From Lederbergia citrisecunda (GTDB taxonomy: Bacteria; Bacillota; Bacilli; Bacillales; Bacillaceae_C), in assembly GCF_018343695.1 (NCBI RefSeq), contig NZ_JAGYPJ010000001.1, forward strand, positions 507,001-571,000: 64,000 nucleotides of DNA. The letters are read 5' to 3'. The notes beneath the pieces are model-generated. The model had not been told where the DNA came from and ran no database searches. It saw only the letters and a list, made by a program, of their open reading frames with translations. Below, in pieces: positions 27,520 to 36,588 of this stretch. The position numbers and the translations under genes were made by a program. How positions within the stretch are numbered: the stretch's first letter is position 1; each line of letters begins with the position of its first letter.

Positions 27520-27552
27520 GGGACAGGGTATATGTACCTGTCCTGTTTTTTT
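27520..27552 (+). terminator. Terminator after the AraC-type gene
   Basis: Stem GGACAGG/CCTGTCC with a 10-base loop, then seven T residues after CCTG. Confidence 0.9.
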
Positions 27553-27680
27553 ATAAAAAAGGAATAGTTGAAGGTTCTAGAGAACTGTAATAGGAAGAGA
27601 AAGACGAAATTGAAAGGAGCAATAGATTTAACTTTATCACATTTAAATGATTAAAAAAGTAAAGGGAGGCATCTACACGA

Positions 27681-28115
27681 ATGATGTTTATCGTGAACAC
27701 TGAAGCAGCTATTTTTAAAGATGATCAATGGCTGATTATCGAAAGAAGCAAAAAAGAAGAGCACGCAGGAGGAATGTTATCCCTCATAGGCGGGAAAGTT
27801 GATCCTGAGGGAAATTCCTCAGATATCTTGGAACGAACAGTGAAACGTGAGATTTTTGAAGAAGTTGGAATTAAGGTCCAAGATCGTCTTCACTATGTTC
27901 ATAGTACGTCCTTTGTTACAGATAAAGGGGAACACGTAGTAGATGTTGTTTTTCTAGCAGAATATGAAAGTGGTATAGCATTTGCTAAAAGTCCGGACGA
28001 AGTTGAATCCGTTATGTGGCTGACATATGATGAAATTATGGAGCATCCGAATTCCCCTCCATTTTTAAGAGAAAGTTTAGCACGTGCTGAACGACTGAAT
28101 AAAGAATTTAGGTGA
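27681..28115 (+). CDS. Nudix hydrolase
   Basis: A 144-residue pyrophosphohydrolase with the Nudix box running from GGKVDPEG to REIFEEVGI, containing the REx2EE core. The substrate (modified nucleotides or related compounds) cannot be predicted. ATG 27681 is 11 bases after GGGAGG. The next GNAT gene starts 7 bases after its stop. Confidence 0.82.
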   Translation: MMFIVNTEAAIFKDDQWLIIERSKKEEHAGGMLSLIGGKVDPEGNSSDILERTVKREIFEEVGIKVQDRLHYVHSTSFVTDKGEHVVDVVFLAEYESGIAFAKSPDEVESVMWLTYDEIMEHPNSPPFLRESLARAERLNKEFR

Positions 28116-28122
28116 AATCAGT

Positions 28123-28665
28123 ATGGATACTTTAAAAGGTACAAGGATTAAACTCCGCGAAATTGTTAATGAAGATTGGCAGGATATCCACGCATATGCA
28201 TCCAATCCTAGCGTCTGCCGATTTCAACCATGGGGACCGAATACGGAAGAAGATACAAAAATCTTTTTGAATCAAATTCTTATGGATGCACAAGAAAATC
28301 CAAGAACAAGATATTATTTTGCGATTATAGAAAAAGAGAGTGATAGCTTGATTGGTTCGTGTGAATTAAATTTACGTGACAATACGAACAGAACAGGTGA
28401 AATATCCTATATCATTCATCCCGAATATTGGGGGAAGGGATATGCAACTGAAGCCGCAAAGCTATTGATTACATTAGGATTTACTGAATTTAATCTGCAC
28501 CGAATTTTTGCTACATGTGATACACGAAATATTGGATCTGCAAAAGTTTTGGAAAAAACGGGTATGATGTTGGAAGGAAGAATGCGTGAAGATTTATTAA
28601 TAAAAGATGGCTGGCGTGATTCTTACCTATATAGTATTCTCGAATATGAGTGGAAAGCTAGATAA
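28123..28665 (+). CDS. RimJ/RimL-type GNAT acetyltransferase
   Basis: A 180-residue acetyltransferase of the group that modifies protein N-termini or small molecules. Motif A is EYWGKGYATEAAKLL, preceded by GEISYIIHP; the HRIFATCDTRNIGSAKVLEK segment is typical of RimJ/RimL. AGGTGA precedes ATG 28123. It is probably cotranscribed with the upstream Nudix gene. Confidence 0.82.
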   Translation: MDTLKGTRIKLREIVNEDWQDIHAYASNPSVCRFQPWGPNTEEDTKIFLNQILMDAQENPRTRYYFAIIEKESDSLIGSCELNLRDNTNRTGEISYIIHPEYWGKGYATEAAKLLITLGFTEFNLHRIFATCDTRNIGSAKVLEKTGMMLEGRMREDLLIKDGWRDSYLYSILEYEWKAR

Positions 28666-28690
28666 TATAGTACCTAGCTTTCCGTTTTGT

Positions 28691-29614
28691 TTAAAGATCT
28701 TTTCGCTTCCTTCTTCTAATAAGAAAGAAAATGACACCCACAATGATTAAAAGGAGAACGAATACAGGTAAATTTCCTATAAAAAATACTACTAGTGCTG
28801 AACAAGCAACTAAAATAAAGTTTGTGCTATCCACTAATTGTTTTTTCGTCTTTTCCCATGTATTTAAATCTTTATTGTCTATCCCTGGAATGACGACGCG
28901 AGTTTCAATCATATGGATTTGGATTGTGGAAAATGAAGTTTGATTTTCTAAGTATTTCATTCTTCCCACAAGAACCTCAATTTCCTCTTGAATTTTTGCT
29001 AAATCCGATGAGATTTTTAATAAATCCTCTGTCTTTTTTGCGTCAGCCATAAAGTCAAGAAGTCTTTTTTCAACAGCTTTTTTTGATTTAAGTCTAGATT
29101 CTAAATCTACATATTCCTCAGTTACATCTTGCCCTGTTACGTTTCGGCCTAATATTTCTGCAGCTTGTTTTTCAGCATCATTTATAAACGTTTGAAAATG
29201 TTTTTCGGGAATTCGAACGACAATTGTACCGCTGACCGTTTCATCGGTTTCACGATAAGTATTCGATTCAACAATATATCCACCGTATTCTTTTACTTTC
29301 TTTTCAATGTTAAGTTGTGCTTTCTCAAAGTTTTTAACTTTTGCCTGTAATTGTGCCTGATGGATGATCATTCTATCTTTGGTTATGTCGATATCCTTAA
29401 CTTCTGCAGCTTTGTCCGCATTTTCTAACTCTTCATTTGGCATCTCCATGGCTACTTCATTTGAAAAATCTTCCCTGGACATTTCCATTTTTTGATCCGC
29501 TGCTAACGAAGAGCCAGATTTTCCACCACTACTTTTGCTTTCAGTTGAATTATTTGAGCTACATGCAGTCATAAAAAGACTCGTCAACAATAATATGATA
29601 AACCCTTTTTTCAC
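28691..29614 (-). CDS. DUF4349 lipoprotein
   Basis: A 307-residue envelope protein. It has a lipoprotein signal ending in LFMTAC, a low-complexity Ser/Gly linker, a DUF4349 domain (from DRMIIHQAQLQAKVKNF), a long coiled coil around residues 190-240, and a C-terminal membrane helix followed by RRRKRK. It would be anchored at both ends. GTG 29614 follows GGAGGGGG; the longer frame to 29641 covers that site. Function is unknown. Confidence 0.82.
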   Translation of the reverse strand: MKKGFIILLLTSLFMTACSSNNSTESKSSGGKSGSSLAADQKMEMSREDFSNEVAMEMPNEELENADKAAEVKDIDITKDRMIIHQAQLQAKVKNFEKAQLNIEKKVKEYGGYIVESNTYRETDETVSGTIVVRIPEKHFQTFINDAEKQAAEILGRNVTGQDVTEEYVDLESRLKSKKAVEKRLLDFMADAKKTEDLLKISSDLAKIQEEIEVLVGRMKYLENQTSFSTIQIHMIETRVVIPGIDNKDLNTWEKTKKQLVDSTNFILVACSALVVFFIGNLPVFVLLLIIVGVIFFLIRRRKRKDL

Positions 29615-30238
29615 AATATCCCCCTCCAGTCTGTTTAACATATTCGACGTTTAAACAAAAGATAAGTTGCACTTCAATTTTTAAAAGAAGGAAAAGAATT
29701 GTAAATCTCGAATGATATAGATTACACGCATAATATGGAGTTGGTAAAAATGTGTGGGATTTGTATCTAGACATGTTGAAAGGGATACAGAATTTCCAAA
29801 ACATCGGAATCGCTTGCTGATAAGTGCTTTAAATGATTTGACCAGAATGTTTTTAGAATTCTGGAGAAGCAAGTTTTTTGCGTTTTTACACGAAACGTAC
29901 CGTGCAGTTATGAGGGAAGAATAGTATTATGCTGTATCAAATTTAGATCGTCTTCGTTGGCTGATCGTATCTGGAAATGGGAGTGCGACTCGATAGTCTA
30001 TATGGGGTTTGGTCTAATTTGGAAGGAAATAGGTGTCATTTCCATAAATGGCAATTACATTTTTGAAAAGTTGGGACTTCAGCAGGGATTCCAATGAAAT
30101 TATGAAAACAGTAGCGAGTATTATAGCTGAATTTTTAAGGCTAAATTAGGAGCTTTGTAAGATAGTTCGGCTAAAAGAAAACGAGGAAGAATACATTAGG
30201 ATCATAGAAATGGTTATGTGAATCTAAAGGGATAAACT
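29615..30238. other. Gene-free stretch, probably decayed coding DNA
   Basis: About 620 bases with no supportable gene in either direction. Composition resembles coding DNA and short open stretches occur (for instance a frame ending EKLGLQQGF near 30,095), each broken by stops. I could not assign a parent gene. Confidence 0.45.
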
Positions 30239-30265
30239 GCCGCCTTATTTGGCGGCAAGTTTTTT
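30239..30265 (+). terminator. Terminator-like hairpin before a Nudix gene
   Basis: Stem GCCGCC/GGCGGC with a 6-base loop, then AAGTTTTTT. It lies at the end of the decayed stretch and just upstream of the Nudix ribosome-binding site, so it may be left from a lost gene. Confidence 0.75.
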
Positions 30266-30282
30266 AAAAAGGGGGCTATGAA

Positions 30283-30753
30283 ATGGGATATGAACATCCT
30301 AAACATATTGTCGCTGTTTCTGCTTACGTCACTAATGAAAATGGTGAAGTGTTGTTAGTTAAAACGCATTCGAGATCCGATACATGGGAGTGTCCTGGGG
30401 GACAAGTAGAAGTCGGAGAACCATTGGATGATGCCGTTTGTAGAGAAGTATTGGAGGAAACAGGTATTGTGATTTGTCCGGTTGGGATTACGGGAATCTA
30501 TTACAACGCAACAAGTCATATTTTGTCGATCGTTTTTAAGGCAGAGTATGTAAGTGGTACTATAAACATGCAGCCTGAAGAAATACAAGAAGCTATGTTT
30601 ATTAAGATAAATGAATTAAATATTGAACAATACATAACACGTCCTCATATGAAATCTCGCACAATCGATGCTATGAATTCAAAGAACTTCATACCGTATG
30701 AAACATGGGAAGTCAGGCCATATCAATTGCTTGGTAGATTAGAGGAGAAATGA
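30283..30753 (+). CDS. Nudix hydrolase
   Basis: A 156-residue Nudix protein with the box from GGQVEVGE to REVLEETGI (full GX5EX7REVxEEXGI). It starts at ATG 30283 after a G-rich ribosome-binding site. It begins a tight run of four genes: the next start overlaps or abuts this stop. The substrate is unknown. Confidence 0.84.
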   Translation: MGYEHPKHIVAVSAYVTNENGEVLLVKTHSRSDTWECPGGQVEVGEPLDDAVCREVLEETGIVICPVGITGIYYNATSHILSIVFKAEYVSGTINMQPEEIQEAMFIKINELNIEQYITRPHMKSRTIDAMNSKNFIPYETWEVRPYQLLGRLEEK

Positions 30754-30755
30754 TG

Positions 30756-31190
30756 ATGAAAGCTAGATTTACGCTAGTAATTATTCTTTTGTTAATCCTA
30801 TCATTTATTATAACGCCTCGTTCAATGGCTAGTTGGGCACATTCATTTGTTGTGTGGGAAGGATATGCTTATGTTATAAGTGATGAAATTGTTGAGGACA
30901 TTGACAAAGAAATTGGTCATGTAACGAAATACTCCGATAAAGAAGGATCTTATTGGGGGAATTTTTCAAATACTTATCAAAAGGGAACGAAATACTTTTC
31001 CATATTTGGAACTAGTACAGATGAAGCAATTGCAGTTCAAACACCGGATGGTACATATGTAAAAGCAATCAGAGAAGGTGAGTATAGGAGTGAATGGCCT
31101 TTGCCCGGAGTTATTGCTTGTATTATCGTTCTGCTTGCTCTCATTTTAGGGATTATTATATTTAGGTGGAGAAGGGGATTAAACAAATGA
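30756..31190 (+). CDS. Membrane-anchored extracytoplasmic protein
   Basis: A 144-residue protein with an N-terminal hydrophobic signal segment, an exposed middle of about 90 residues beginning near WAHSFVVWEGYAYVI, and a C-terminal membrane helix followed by RWRRGLNK. The family is not recognised. Of three consecutive ATGs (30750, 30753, 30756), the last has the best spacing to GAGGAG. Its stop overlaps the next start in ATGA. Confidence 0.72.
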   Translation: MKARFTLVIILLLILSFIITPRSMASWAHSFVVWEGYAYVISDEIVEDIDKEIGHVTKYSDKEGSYWGNFSNTYQKGTKYFSIFGTSTDEAIAVQTPDGTYVKAIREGEYRSEWPLPGVIACIIVLLALILGIIIFRWRRGLNK

Positions 31191-31627
31191 ATCTAATAGA
31201 AACGTATTGGGAGAAATTTTTAGAGGAAACGAATACACCGAACCAACCTTATACATCATGGCATTTTGAATTAAATGAAAAGCTGGCAAATGAATTATTG
31301 GAACTTGTTTTGGAAGGAAAGAAGAAAGCAACAGCGCCTTCCATTTATGATTTTGAAAATGAACCTTTACCAGAAGTGGGTGACTATAGCGTCATCACGA
31401 ATTGGTCAGGAGAACCAAAGTGCATCATTCAAACGACATCCGTGCAAATTCTACCTTTCAAGGATGTAACGTTTGAGCTAGCGAGATTAGAAGGGGAAGA
31501 TGAAAATTTAGAATCATGGCGTGAAGGACATATAAGGTACTACACACAAGTATGTAAAGCTACTAATCAAGAGTTCACATGGGAAATGCCTGTTGTCTTT
31601 GAACAATTTGAGCTGGTCTATAAATAA
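31187..31627 (+). CDS. ASCH-domain protein
   Basis: A 146-residue protein of the ASCH family, a beta-barrel fold related to PUA and thought to bind RNA or nucleotides. Typical features are LELVLEGKKKATAP, then VGDYSVITNWSGEPKCII, and a conserved ARLEGEDENLESWREGH helix. ATG 31187 overlaps the preceding stop, so translational coupling is likely; the longer frame from 31166 lacks its own site. Confidence 0.8.
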   Translation: MNLIETYWEKFLEETNTPNQPYTSWHFELNEKLANELLELVLEGKKKATAPSIYDFENEPLPEVGDYSVITNWSGEPKCIIQTTSVQILPFKDVTFELARLEGEDENLESWREGHIRYYTQVCKATNQEFTWEMPVVFEQFELVYK

Positions 31628-31639
31628 GGAGAGAGATCA

Positions 31640-32185
31640 ATGTCTATAAGAGTAGTGGTTGGAGCGGGGGAATACAATAACAACCCGGGATGGATACATA
31701 CGCAGCAAAATGATCTAAATTTATTGGATGTTTCGACTTGGAAGAAAAGATTCAATGAAAACTCAATAACGGCCATTGTAGCAGAACATGTTTGGGAACA
31801 CCTTACATATGAAGAAGGAATATTGGCAGCTAAAATTTGTTATAAATACTTAAAGCCATTTGGTTATATACGATGTGCTGTACCTGATGGTTTTTTTCCA
31901 GATGAGACGTATCAAAAAATAGTTCAGGTCGGAGGACCAGGTCCTAAAGATCACCCAGCCGCAAGCCATAAAATTGTATATAACTATAAAACATTATCAG
32001 ACATGTTCCAAGACGCTGGTTTTGAGGTTAAGTTATTGGAATTTCATGATGAGGACGGAACATTTCACTACAATCATTGGGACGGAGAACAAGGGATTAT
32101 TTTTCGCTCCAAACACTATGATCCAAGAAATCAAGGGGAAAAACTTTTGTTTCCTTCATTGATAGTAGATGTCATAAAGCGTTAA
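31640..32185 (+). CDS. Methyltransferase-like protein
   Basis: A 181-residue protein resembling small SAM-dependent methyltransferase-like proteins. VVVGAGEY at the N-terminus could be motif I, and AEHVWEHLTYEEG matches the EHxxEH segment seen in this group. A glycine-rich SAM loop is not fully conserved, so activity is uncertain. AAGGAG precedes ATG 31640. It ends the run of four genes. Confidence 0.65.
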   Translation: MSIRVVVGAGEYNNNPGWIHTQQNDLNLLDVSTWKKRFNENSITAIVAEHVWEHLTYEEGILAAKICYKYLKPFGYIRCAVPDGFFPDETYQKIVQVGGPGPKDHPAASHKIVYNYKTLSDMFQDAGFEVKLLEFHDEDGTFHYNHWDGEQGIIFRSKHYDPRNQGEKLLFPSLIVDVIKR

Positions 32186-32283
32186 AAAAACGGGTGTATT
32201 TTCCAGTGAAAAAATACTATTCTACATATTAATCTTCCATTATAGTAAAAAAGTACATTATTATTATTTTGGAGGAAAACAAC

Positions 32284-33420
32284 TTGAAACGTGTACTCTC
32301 TTTGGTGATGGCTTTTACATTATTGGTCGTAGTTTTTCCGATTAAATCATTTGCACTAACTTCAAATGATATTGCACCTGTCCTTGAAGATACAGGTTTT
32401 ACTGAGGATGAGCTAGAAACATTTTTATTGTTATCGAAGGATCTGTTTATTGAAGAAATTAAGTCAGTTCAGGAAGTTTATGATGCGTTGGGGGAACCCA
32501 TCAACGGTACAAATCTTCAAAAATTACTTTCTGAATATAACTTTTCAAGTGAAAAAGATCTGGAAGAATTTTTGATTGAAAATGGGGAGCTTGAAAAAGG
32601 GCAAAAAGTTGAAGAAGTCTTCAAATATATTAACTACTTGGACTTCATTATTTCTTTTTATACAGATTTATCTACCCCTATCACAACAGAATCGCTTAAT
32701 CAGTTTTTAAAAAATTATGATCTTACAATGGCGGATTTAAATGCGCTTCTTAAAGCGAACGATGATGCAATCGAAAACTATGAATCTATTGAAGAACTTG
32801 AATTTGCAGTAGTAACTTATATTGCTCAGCAGACGTTTGATCAATTAGGGATTACTGAAGATGAAATCATGAATTTATTTATTCATATAGCTAGCTTGCA
32901 AATTGATGAGACGAAAGTTGAGTCGCAATTGAAAAGCATCATGAGTCGTTTAGATGTATTTTCTAATTTTGACAGCGCGAAGGATTTATCGAAAGAACAA
33001 ATCGTTGATATGGCTGAAATTATGAAAGAATTAATGGGCATTTTCCAGATTGATGCAAAATTTTATCTTTATAAAGGAGGACATAAGACTAAAGAACTTT
33101 CCTATGAAGATTTGATTTCACTTGAAACGACTAATGGTTCAGACCTGCTTATCGAATTGTATAACTATGATGGTGTGCTTTTGGCAGATTTGCTTTTGAC
33201 TGCTGATTTATTCAATTCGGGTTTGATTGAACAGATTAAGGAAACTGAAAAAGCAATTGTGAAGCCAATTGAGAAAATGTTGCCTAAAAAACCTAAGACT
33301 GTGAAAGGCGCAAAAATGCCAAATACGGCTGGAAATTATGTTGAAGGTTCGGCAGTGGGACTTATACTTACTATTGGAGGATTGTTCTTAATCCGCAGAC
33401 GATTTGTGAAGCAACCATGA
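32284..33420 (+). CDS. Acidic surface protein with sortase signal
   Basis: A 378-residue secreted protein: signal peptide (LVMAFTLLVVVFP... ending near SFA), a very acidic helical body with repeated ETGFTEDELE-like and ESLNQFL-like helices, and a C-terminal sorting signal MPNTA, hydrophobic stretch and RRR tail. It resembles the processed acidic surface protein group. TTG 32284 is eight bases after GGAGG. The sortase gene overlaps its stop (ATGA), so it is the likely substrate. Ligand or role is unknown. Confidence 0.82.
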   Translation: MKRVLSLVMAFTLLVVVFPIKSFALTSNDIAPVLEDTGFTEDELETFLLLSKDLFIEEIKSVQEVYDALGEPINGTNLQKLLSEYNFSSEKDLEEFLIENGELEKGQKVEEVFKYINYLDFIISFYTDLSTPITTESLNQFLKNYDLTMADLNALLKANDDAIENYESIEELEFAVVTYIAQQTFDQLGITEDEIMNLFIHIASLQIDETKVESQLKSIMSRLDVFSNFDSAKDLSKEQIVDMAEIMKELMGIFQIDAKFYLYKGGHKTKELSYEDLISLETTNGSDLLIELYNYDGVLLADLLLTADLFNSGLIEQIKETEKAIVKPIEKMLPKKPKTVKGAKMPNTAGNYVEGSAVGLILTIGGLFLIRRRFVKQP

Positions 33421-34022
33421 TATTAAGAAAATGGTTGTTGCTCTTTATGGGAATTTCAATGCTTGTGGCAGGGATATATCTTTTCGTAGTAAATGCCATG
33501 CCTTTAATGAGGACTTCTGAAAAAAAGGACCCGACAAAACCCCAAGTAGTGGAACTTCCTATTGTATTGGAAGAAAAAAAGCCGAAAAATGAACTGTATC
33601 CAATTCGTCCAGAAAAGGGTGAGGAATTTGGTACATTAATTATTCCGAAAATAGATGCCACTTTGCCAATATTTCAAGGGGCGGATGAGGATGAACTCGA
33701 AAAAGGTGTTGGACATTTCACAGGGAGTGTTTTACCCGGAGAAAAAGATAACTCAGTTCTTTCTGGCCATCGAGATACAGTTTTTCGAAAGCTTGGAAAA
33801 GTTGGGAAAGGTGATTTACTAATTGTTACCACATCTGCAGGTGAGTTCACGTATGAAGTAAGGAAGGTACGGATTGTCGATGCTGATGATCGAACGGTTA
33901 TCGTCCCTAAACCGAGGGCTACACTAACAGTGACTACATGCTATCCATTTTACTACATTGGAGATGCCCCTCAACGATATGTACTAATTGCAGAATTAAT
34001 TAAAAAGAATACAAAAGTATAG
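33417..34022 (+). CDS. Class D sortase
   Basis: A 201-residue transpeptidase that cleaves at a sorting motif and joins the protein to the cell wall. An N-terminal membrane anchor (residues 5-25) precedes the sortase barrel; the catalytic residues are His118 (SGHRDT), Cys175 (TVTTCYPF) and Arg187 (QRYVL). The TLTVTTCYPFYYIG segment is typical of class D enzymes that recognise LPNTA-like motifs. The upstream gene, overlapping by four bases, carries MPNTA. Confidence 0.9.
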   Translation: MILRKWLLLFMGISMLVAGIYLFVVNAMPLMRTSEKKDPTKPQVVELPIVLEEKKPKNELYPIRPEKGEEFGTLIIPKIDATLPIFQGADEDELEKGVGHFTGSVLPGEKDNSVLSGHRDTVFRKLGKVGKGDLLIVTTSAGEFTYEVRKVRIVDADDRTVIVPKPRATLTVTTCYPFYYIGDAPQRYVLIAELIKKNTKV

Positions 34023-34057
34023 GAGCTGTCTGTCGATGGCTCCTTTTGGTTAAAATA

Positions 34058-34234
34058 TTATTTTTTATTTTTATGAATAAATATCTGATTCATATCTTCA
34101 GTTAGCAGCGTTGCTCCTATTTTTTTACATAACTGCTCAGTTAATTCGATCAACTCGTCTAAAGATAAATCTGGATTTAATAAACCACTTTGATGTAAAC
34201 GTAAAATGATGTCATTATTTTTTTTGTTTTGCAT
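34058..34234 (-). CDS. Small protein related to the twin peptides
   Basis: A 58-residue protein from ATG 34234, behind AAAGGAG. Its segment SGLLNPDLSLDELIELT is clearly related to SGVLNPNATLEQLVNIS in the two 76-residue peptides at the other end of this operon, but the C-terminal half (from KKIGATLLTEDMNQIF) differs. It is the last of five minus-strand genes, 15 bases after the preceding stop. Function is unknown; a shared leader or docking segment is one reading. Confidence 0.72.
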   Translation of the reverse strand: MQNKKNNDIILRLHQSGLLNPDLSLDELIELTEQLCKKIGATLLTEDMNQIFIHKNKK

Positions 34235-34249
34235 TTGTCAATCTCCTTT

Positions 34250-34858
34250 CTATACTATGAAATGCATTCGTTCATTTTCTTCCGACGGTTGTTGTGAAAG
34301 TTCAGCCAGCGCCCATAGTACCTCGACTGTAAGGCGCAATTTGATATGTGTTTCCGCTTCTTCAATTTTTGAATCGTTACATAGTTTCCACTCTCTATCA
34401 AAAAATCCGAACGATCCATCTATGTTTTGCTGGTCTAACAAAAAAATATGTGATTCGTCTAATAGAGGACCCTTTAACCGAAGTATCGCAGCTATCTTTA
34501 CCAACGCTGAAACAACCGGAATGTCCCCATGGCGAGCATATGAAATGGCAATACCACCAATAATTTGTGCCCATTCTATTTGAAAATCAGTTTTATTCGG
34601 AGATGAAGAAAAGAATACATTGTTTGCAAACGATAATATTTCATTACGTCTCATATCAAGTAGTGATAATGGGAACTCATCTGGATGGTTAATTGGAATA
34701 TCATTATTTCTCAACAAGTTCAACATATCATTTTTGGATAGGATTGATTCGCAAAACACAATACCAAGTTCGCGTAAATTTATTATTTCTACGTTTGCAG
34801 ACTGGATATTTTCAAGCCAATTGCTAGATTTTTCAGCTACTTGTTTGATACGAGACAT
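34250..34858 (-). CDS. Uncharacterised helical protein B of peptide operon
   Basis: A 202-residue soluble protein. The FLLDQQNIDGSFGFFDRE segment resembles repeats of alpha/alpha-toroid proteins (terpene cyclases, prenyltransferase beta subunits), and the rest looks helical. It overlaps the upstream helical-protein gene by 26 bases and starts at ATG 34858, eight bases after GGAGG. I cannot assign an enzyme activity, and the toroid idea is an inference from one motif. Confidence 0.7.
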   Translation of the reverse strand: MSRIKQVAEKSSNWLENIQSANVEIINLRELGIVFCESILSKNDMLNLLRNNDIPINHPDEFPLSLLDMRRNEILSFANNVFFSSSPNKTDFQIEWAQIIGGIAISYARHGDIPVVSALVKIAAILRLKGPLLDESHIFLLDQQNIDGSFGFFDREWKLCNDSKIEEAETHIKLRLTVEVLWALAELSQQPSEENERMHFIV

Positions 34859-35807
34859 GATGGGTTCCTCCTACAGCAGAATTCATACGATTTAAGGTTG
34901 TAGCACAATAAAAGAGACCAACAAGTGTTGTATGATAACAGTTTTGAAACTCCTCCTCGGAATAAGGCTCATAATTTATAACTTGAGGAGTCCTCATGCT
35001 AGGAAGTGCCCCATTGTTCCGCCACACTTTATGAAATGCTTTTTGGGCTCCGTTCAACAATAGAGTATTCGTATAACCTATATTATTTAAATTGATAAGT
35101 AATTCTCCCATCAGGTCCCAATGCCCAATTCTCCAATAATGAATTAATAGAGACTCTACTAACTGTATTGAACGATCGAAATGTAATTTAGAGATTGGTG
35201 CAGGACGATTTCCCATATCCGTTAAATAAAATATCGTATGTGTAATTGAATAAGCGGAGTCTACGTCTATACAAAATGAGTTTTGACTACGAGCCATCAC
35301 AGTATCCATATACAGCTTCTCCCAATCTGGCTCTTTCTCAAGCCAACCGGATTTCCAATATGTATAAACTAAATCAAATGCCCGATATGGGACAACCTCA
35401 ATTGATTTAAAATACCCCCAACGTTCAATCATTTCTAAAGTTTGTTCATAATACTCGTTACGATACCCACCAGATCTTAGCTTAAGATAAGGAAACACAA
35501 AGGGGAAAGAGGAAATTGGTCGTTTACGAGCCATCTGGGCAAATACTGGATGCTCTAAATGAAAGCGCAGAAAATCAAACCATTTCGGAAGTATATTTTC
35601 CGTTAATGGGTGGTCCCAATGCTTTAAGTGTATATAAAGAAAACATAACTCAGAAAATGATTTAACATCCCATTCATCAAGATCTCCGCTTCTCACTGGA
35701 GAAAACCGATGTAAATTTCGATCAATCCATTCCAAGCTATTTTTCATTAAATTCATAATGACTTCTTGTTCATGGGAAAATGAGTTTCCTGGTTTGGAGA
35801 AATTCAT
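34833..35807 (-). CDS. Uncharacterised helical protein A of peptide operon
   Basis: A 324-residue soluble, helix-rich protein. The opening NSLEWIDRNLHRFSP and the spacing of Trp/Tyr-rich helices (WGYFKSIEVVPYRAFDLVY, LLIHYWRIGHWDLMGELL) recall the DUF6895-type alpha/alpha proteins, but this is from memory. No metal or nucleotide motif is evident. ATG 35807 is nine bases after GGGG; ATG 35816 touches that site. It overlaps protein B and follows the twin peptides, so all are probably made together. Confidence 0.72.
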   Translation of the reverse strand: MNFSKPGNSFSHEQEVIMNLMKNSLEWIDRNLHRFSPVRSGDLDEWDVKSFSELCFLYIHLKHWDHPLTENILPKWFDFLRFHLEHPVFAQMARKRPISSFPFVFPYLKLRSGGYRNEYYEQTLEMIERWGYFKSIEVVPYRAFDLVYTYWKSGWLEKEPDWEKLYMDTVMARSQNSFCIDVDSAYSITHTIFYLTDMGNRPAPISKLHFDRSIQLVESLLIHYWRIGHWDLMGELLINLNNIGYTNTLLLNGAQKAFHKVWRNNGALPSMRTPQVINYEPYSEEEFQNCYHTTLVGLFYCATTLNRMNSAVGGTHHVSYQTSS

Positions 35808-35882
35808 TTTGCGCATCCCCTTTTAAAGAGTGAAAAGGGAGAATTCTCTCTTTTCACTCATTGATTTATTTTCTAAAATGAA

Positions 35883-36113
35883 TTACTTTTCTATAGGTCG
35901 GACTACATTTCCAAGCTCAAGTTCTTCAGGCATACTTCCTCTTAATACAAAATCTTTCGTTATCAATTCCCAAGCAGCGTTAAGACCGCCCGGATTAAGG
36001 GCATGATTGGAAGAAATATTTACAAGTTGTTCCAGTGTAGCATTCGGATTTAAAACTCCGCTCTTTTTAATTGTTGCCAATAGTGGATTTTGCTCATTTG
36101 TCGGACCTGGCAA
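35883..36113 (-). CDS. 76-residue peptide, copy 2
   Basis: A hydrophilic 76-residue protein starting at TTG 36113 behind AGGATGAT. It differs from the upstream copy at only 7 positions, all conservative or moderate. It has no signal peptide, begins MPGPTNEQNPLLATIKKSG, and carries a glycine-rich NPGGLNAAWEL segment and an acidic MPEELELG motif near the end. It could be a precursor, a structural protein or a partner of the helical proteins; I do not recognise a family. Confidence 0.78.
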   Translation of the reverse strand: MPGPTNEQNPLLATIKKSGVLNPNATLEQLVNISSNHALNPGGLNAAWELITKDFVLRGSMPEELELGNVVRPIEK

Positions 36114-36168
36114 AGAAATATCATCCTTTCTAATTTTCCGTTAGTTGACGAATTGCCTCGTTAGAAAA

Positions 36169-36399
36169 TTACTTATCTATAGGTCGGACTACATGTCCAA
36201 GCTCAAGTTCTTCAGGCATACTTCCTTTGTAAACAAAATCTTTAGTTACTAGTTCCCAAGCAGCATTAAGACCACCCGGATTAATAGCATGATTGGCAGA
36301 AATATTAACCAATTGTTCTAGTGTAGCATTCGGATTTAAAACCCCGCTCTTTTTAATTGTTGCCAATAGTGGGTTTTGCTCATTTGTTGGACCTGGCAT
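36169..36399 (-). CDS. 76-residue peptide, copy 1
   Basis: First gene of the five-gene minus-strand operon. It has the same length as copy 2 and is identical at 69 of 76 residues. ATG 36399 follows GGGGTG; the in-frame GTG 36408 lies inside that site. The two copies are separated by 55 bases containing only the second ribosome-binding site, so recent tandem duplication with selection on protein sequence is likely. Confidence 0.8.
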   Translation of the reverse strand: MPGPTNEQNPLLATIKKSGVLNPNATLEQLVNISANHAINPGGLNAAWELVTKDFVYKGSMPEELELGHVVRPIDK

Positions 36400-36588
36400 T
36401 GAATTCACCCCTTTTTGGTATTTTTGATGAAACTAACTAAAGAGTATGTATTACGAAAAACGGTTAGAACAAGCTGTTGCTTTTTGTATAAAAAATAGGA
36501 CCATAGTAATCAGTTAAGAAATATTACTCTTTGAAGAAGGGTTTTTATCATTGGCAATGGAATGATAAACAATAAACCTTAAAAGTAG

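Noticed and set aside
29615-30238. A gene in the 620-base gap
   Set aside because: All frames are broken by stops and no start with ribosome-binding site leads to a recognisable product.
34206-34583. A 125-codon plus-strand frame opposite helical protein B
   Set aside because: Opposite-strand shadow; protein B has a ribosome-binding site, operon overlap and plausible composition.
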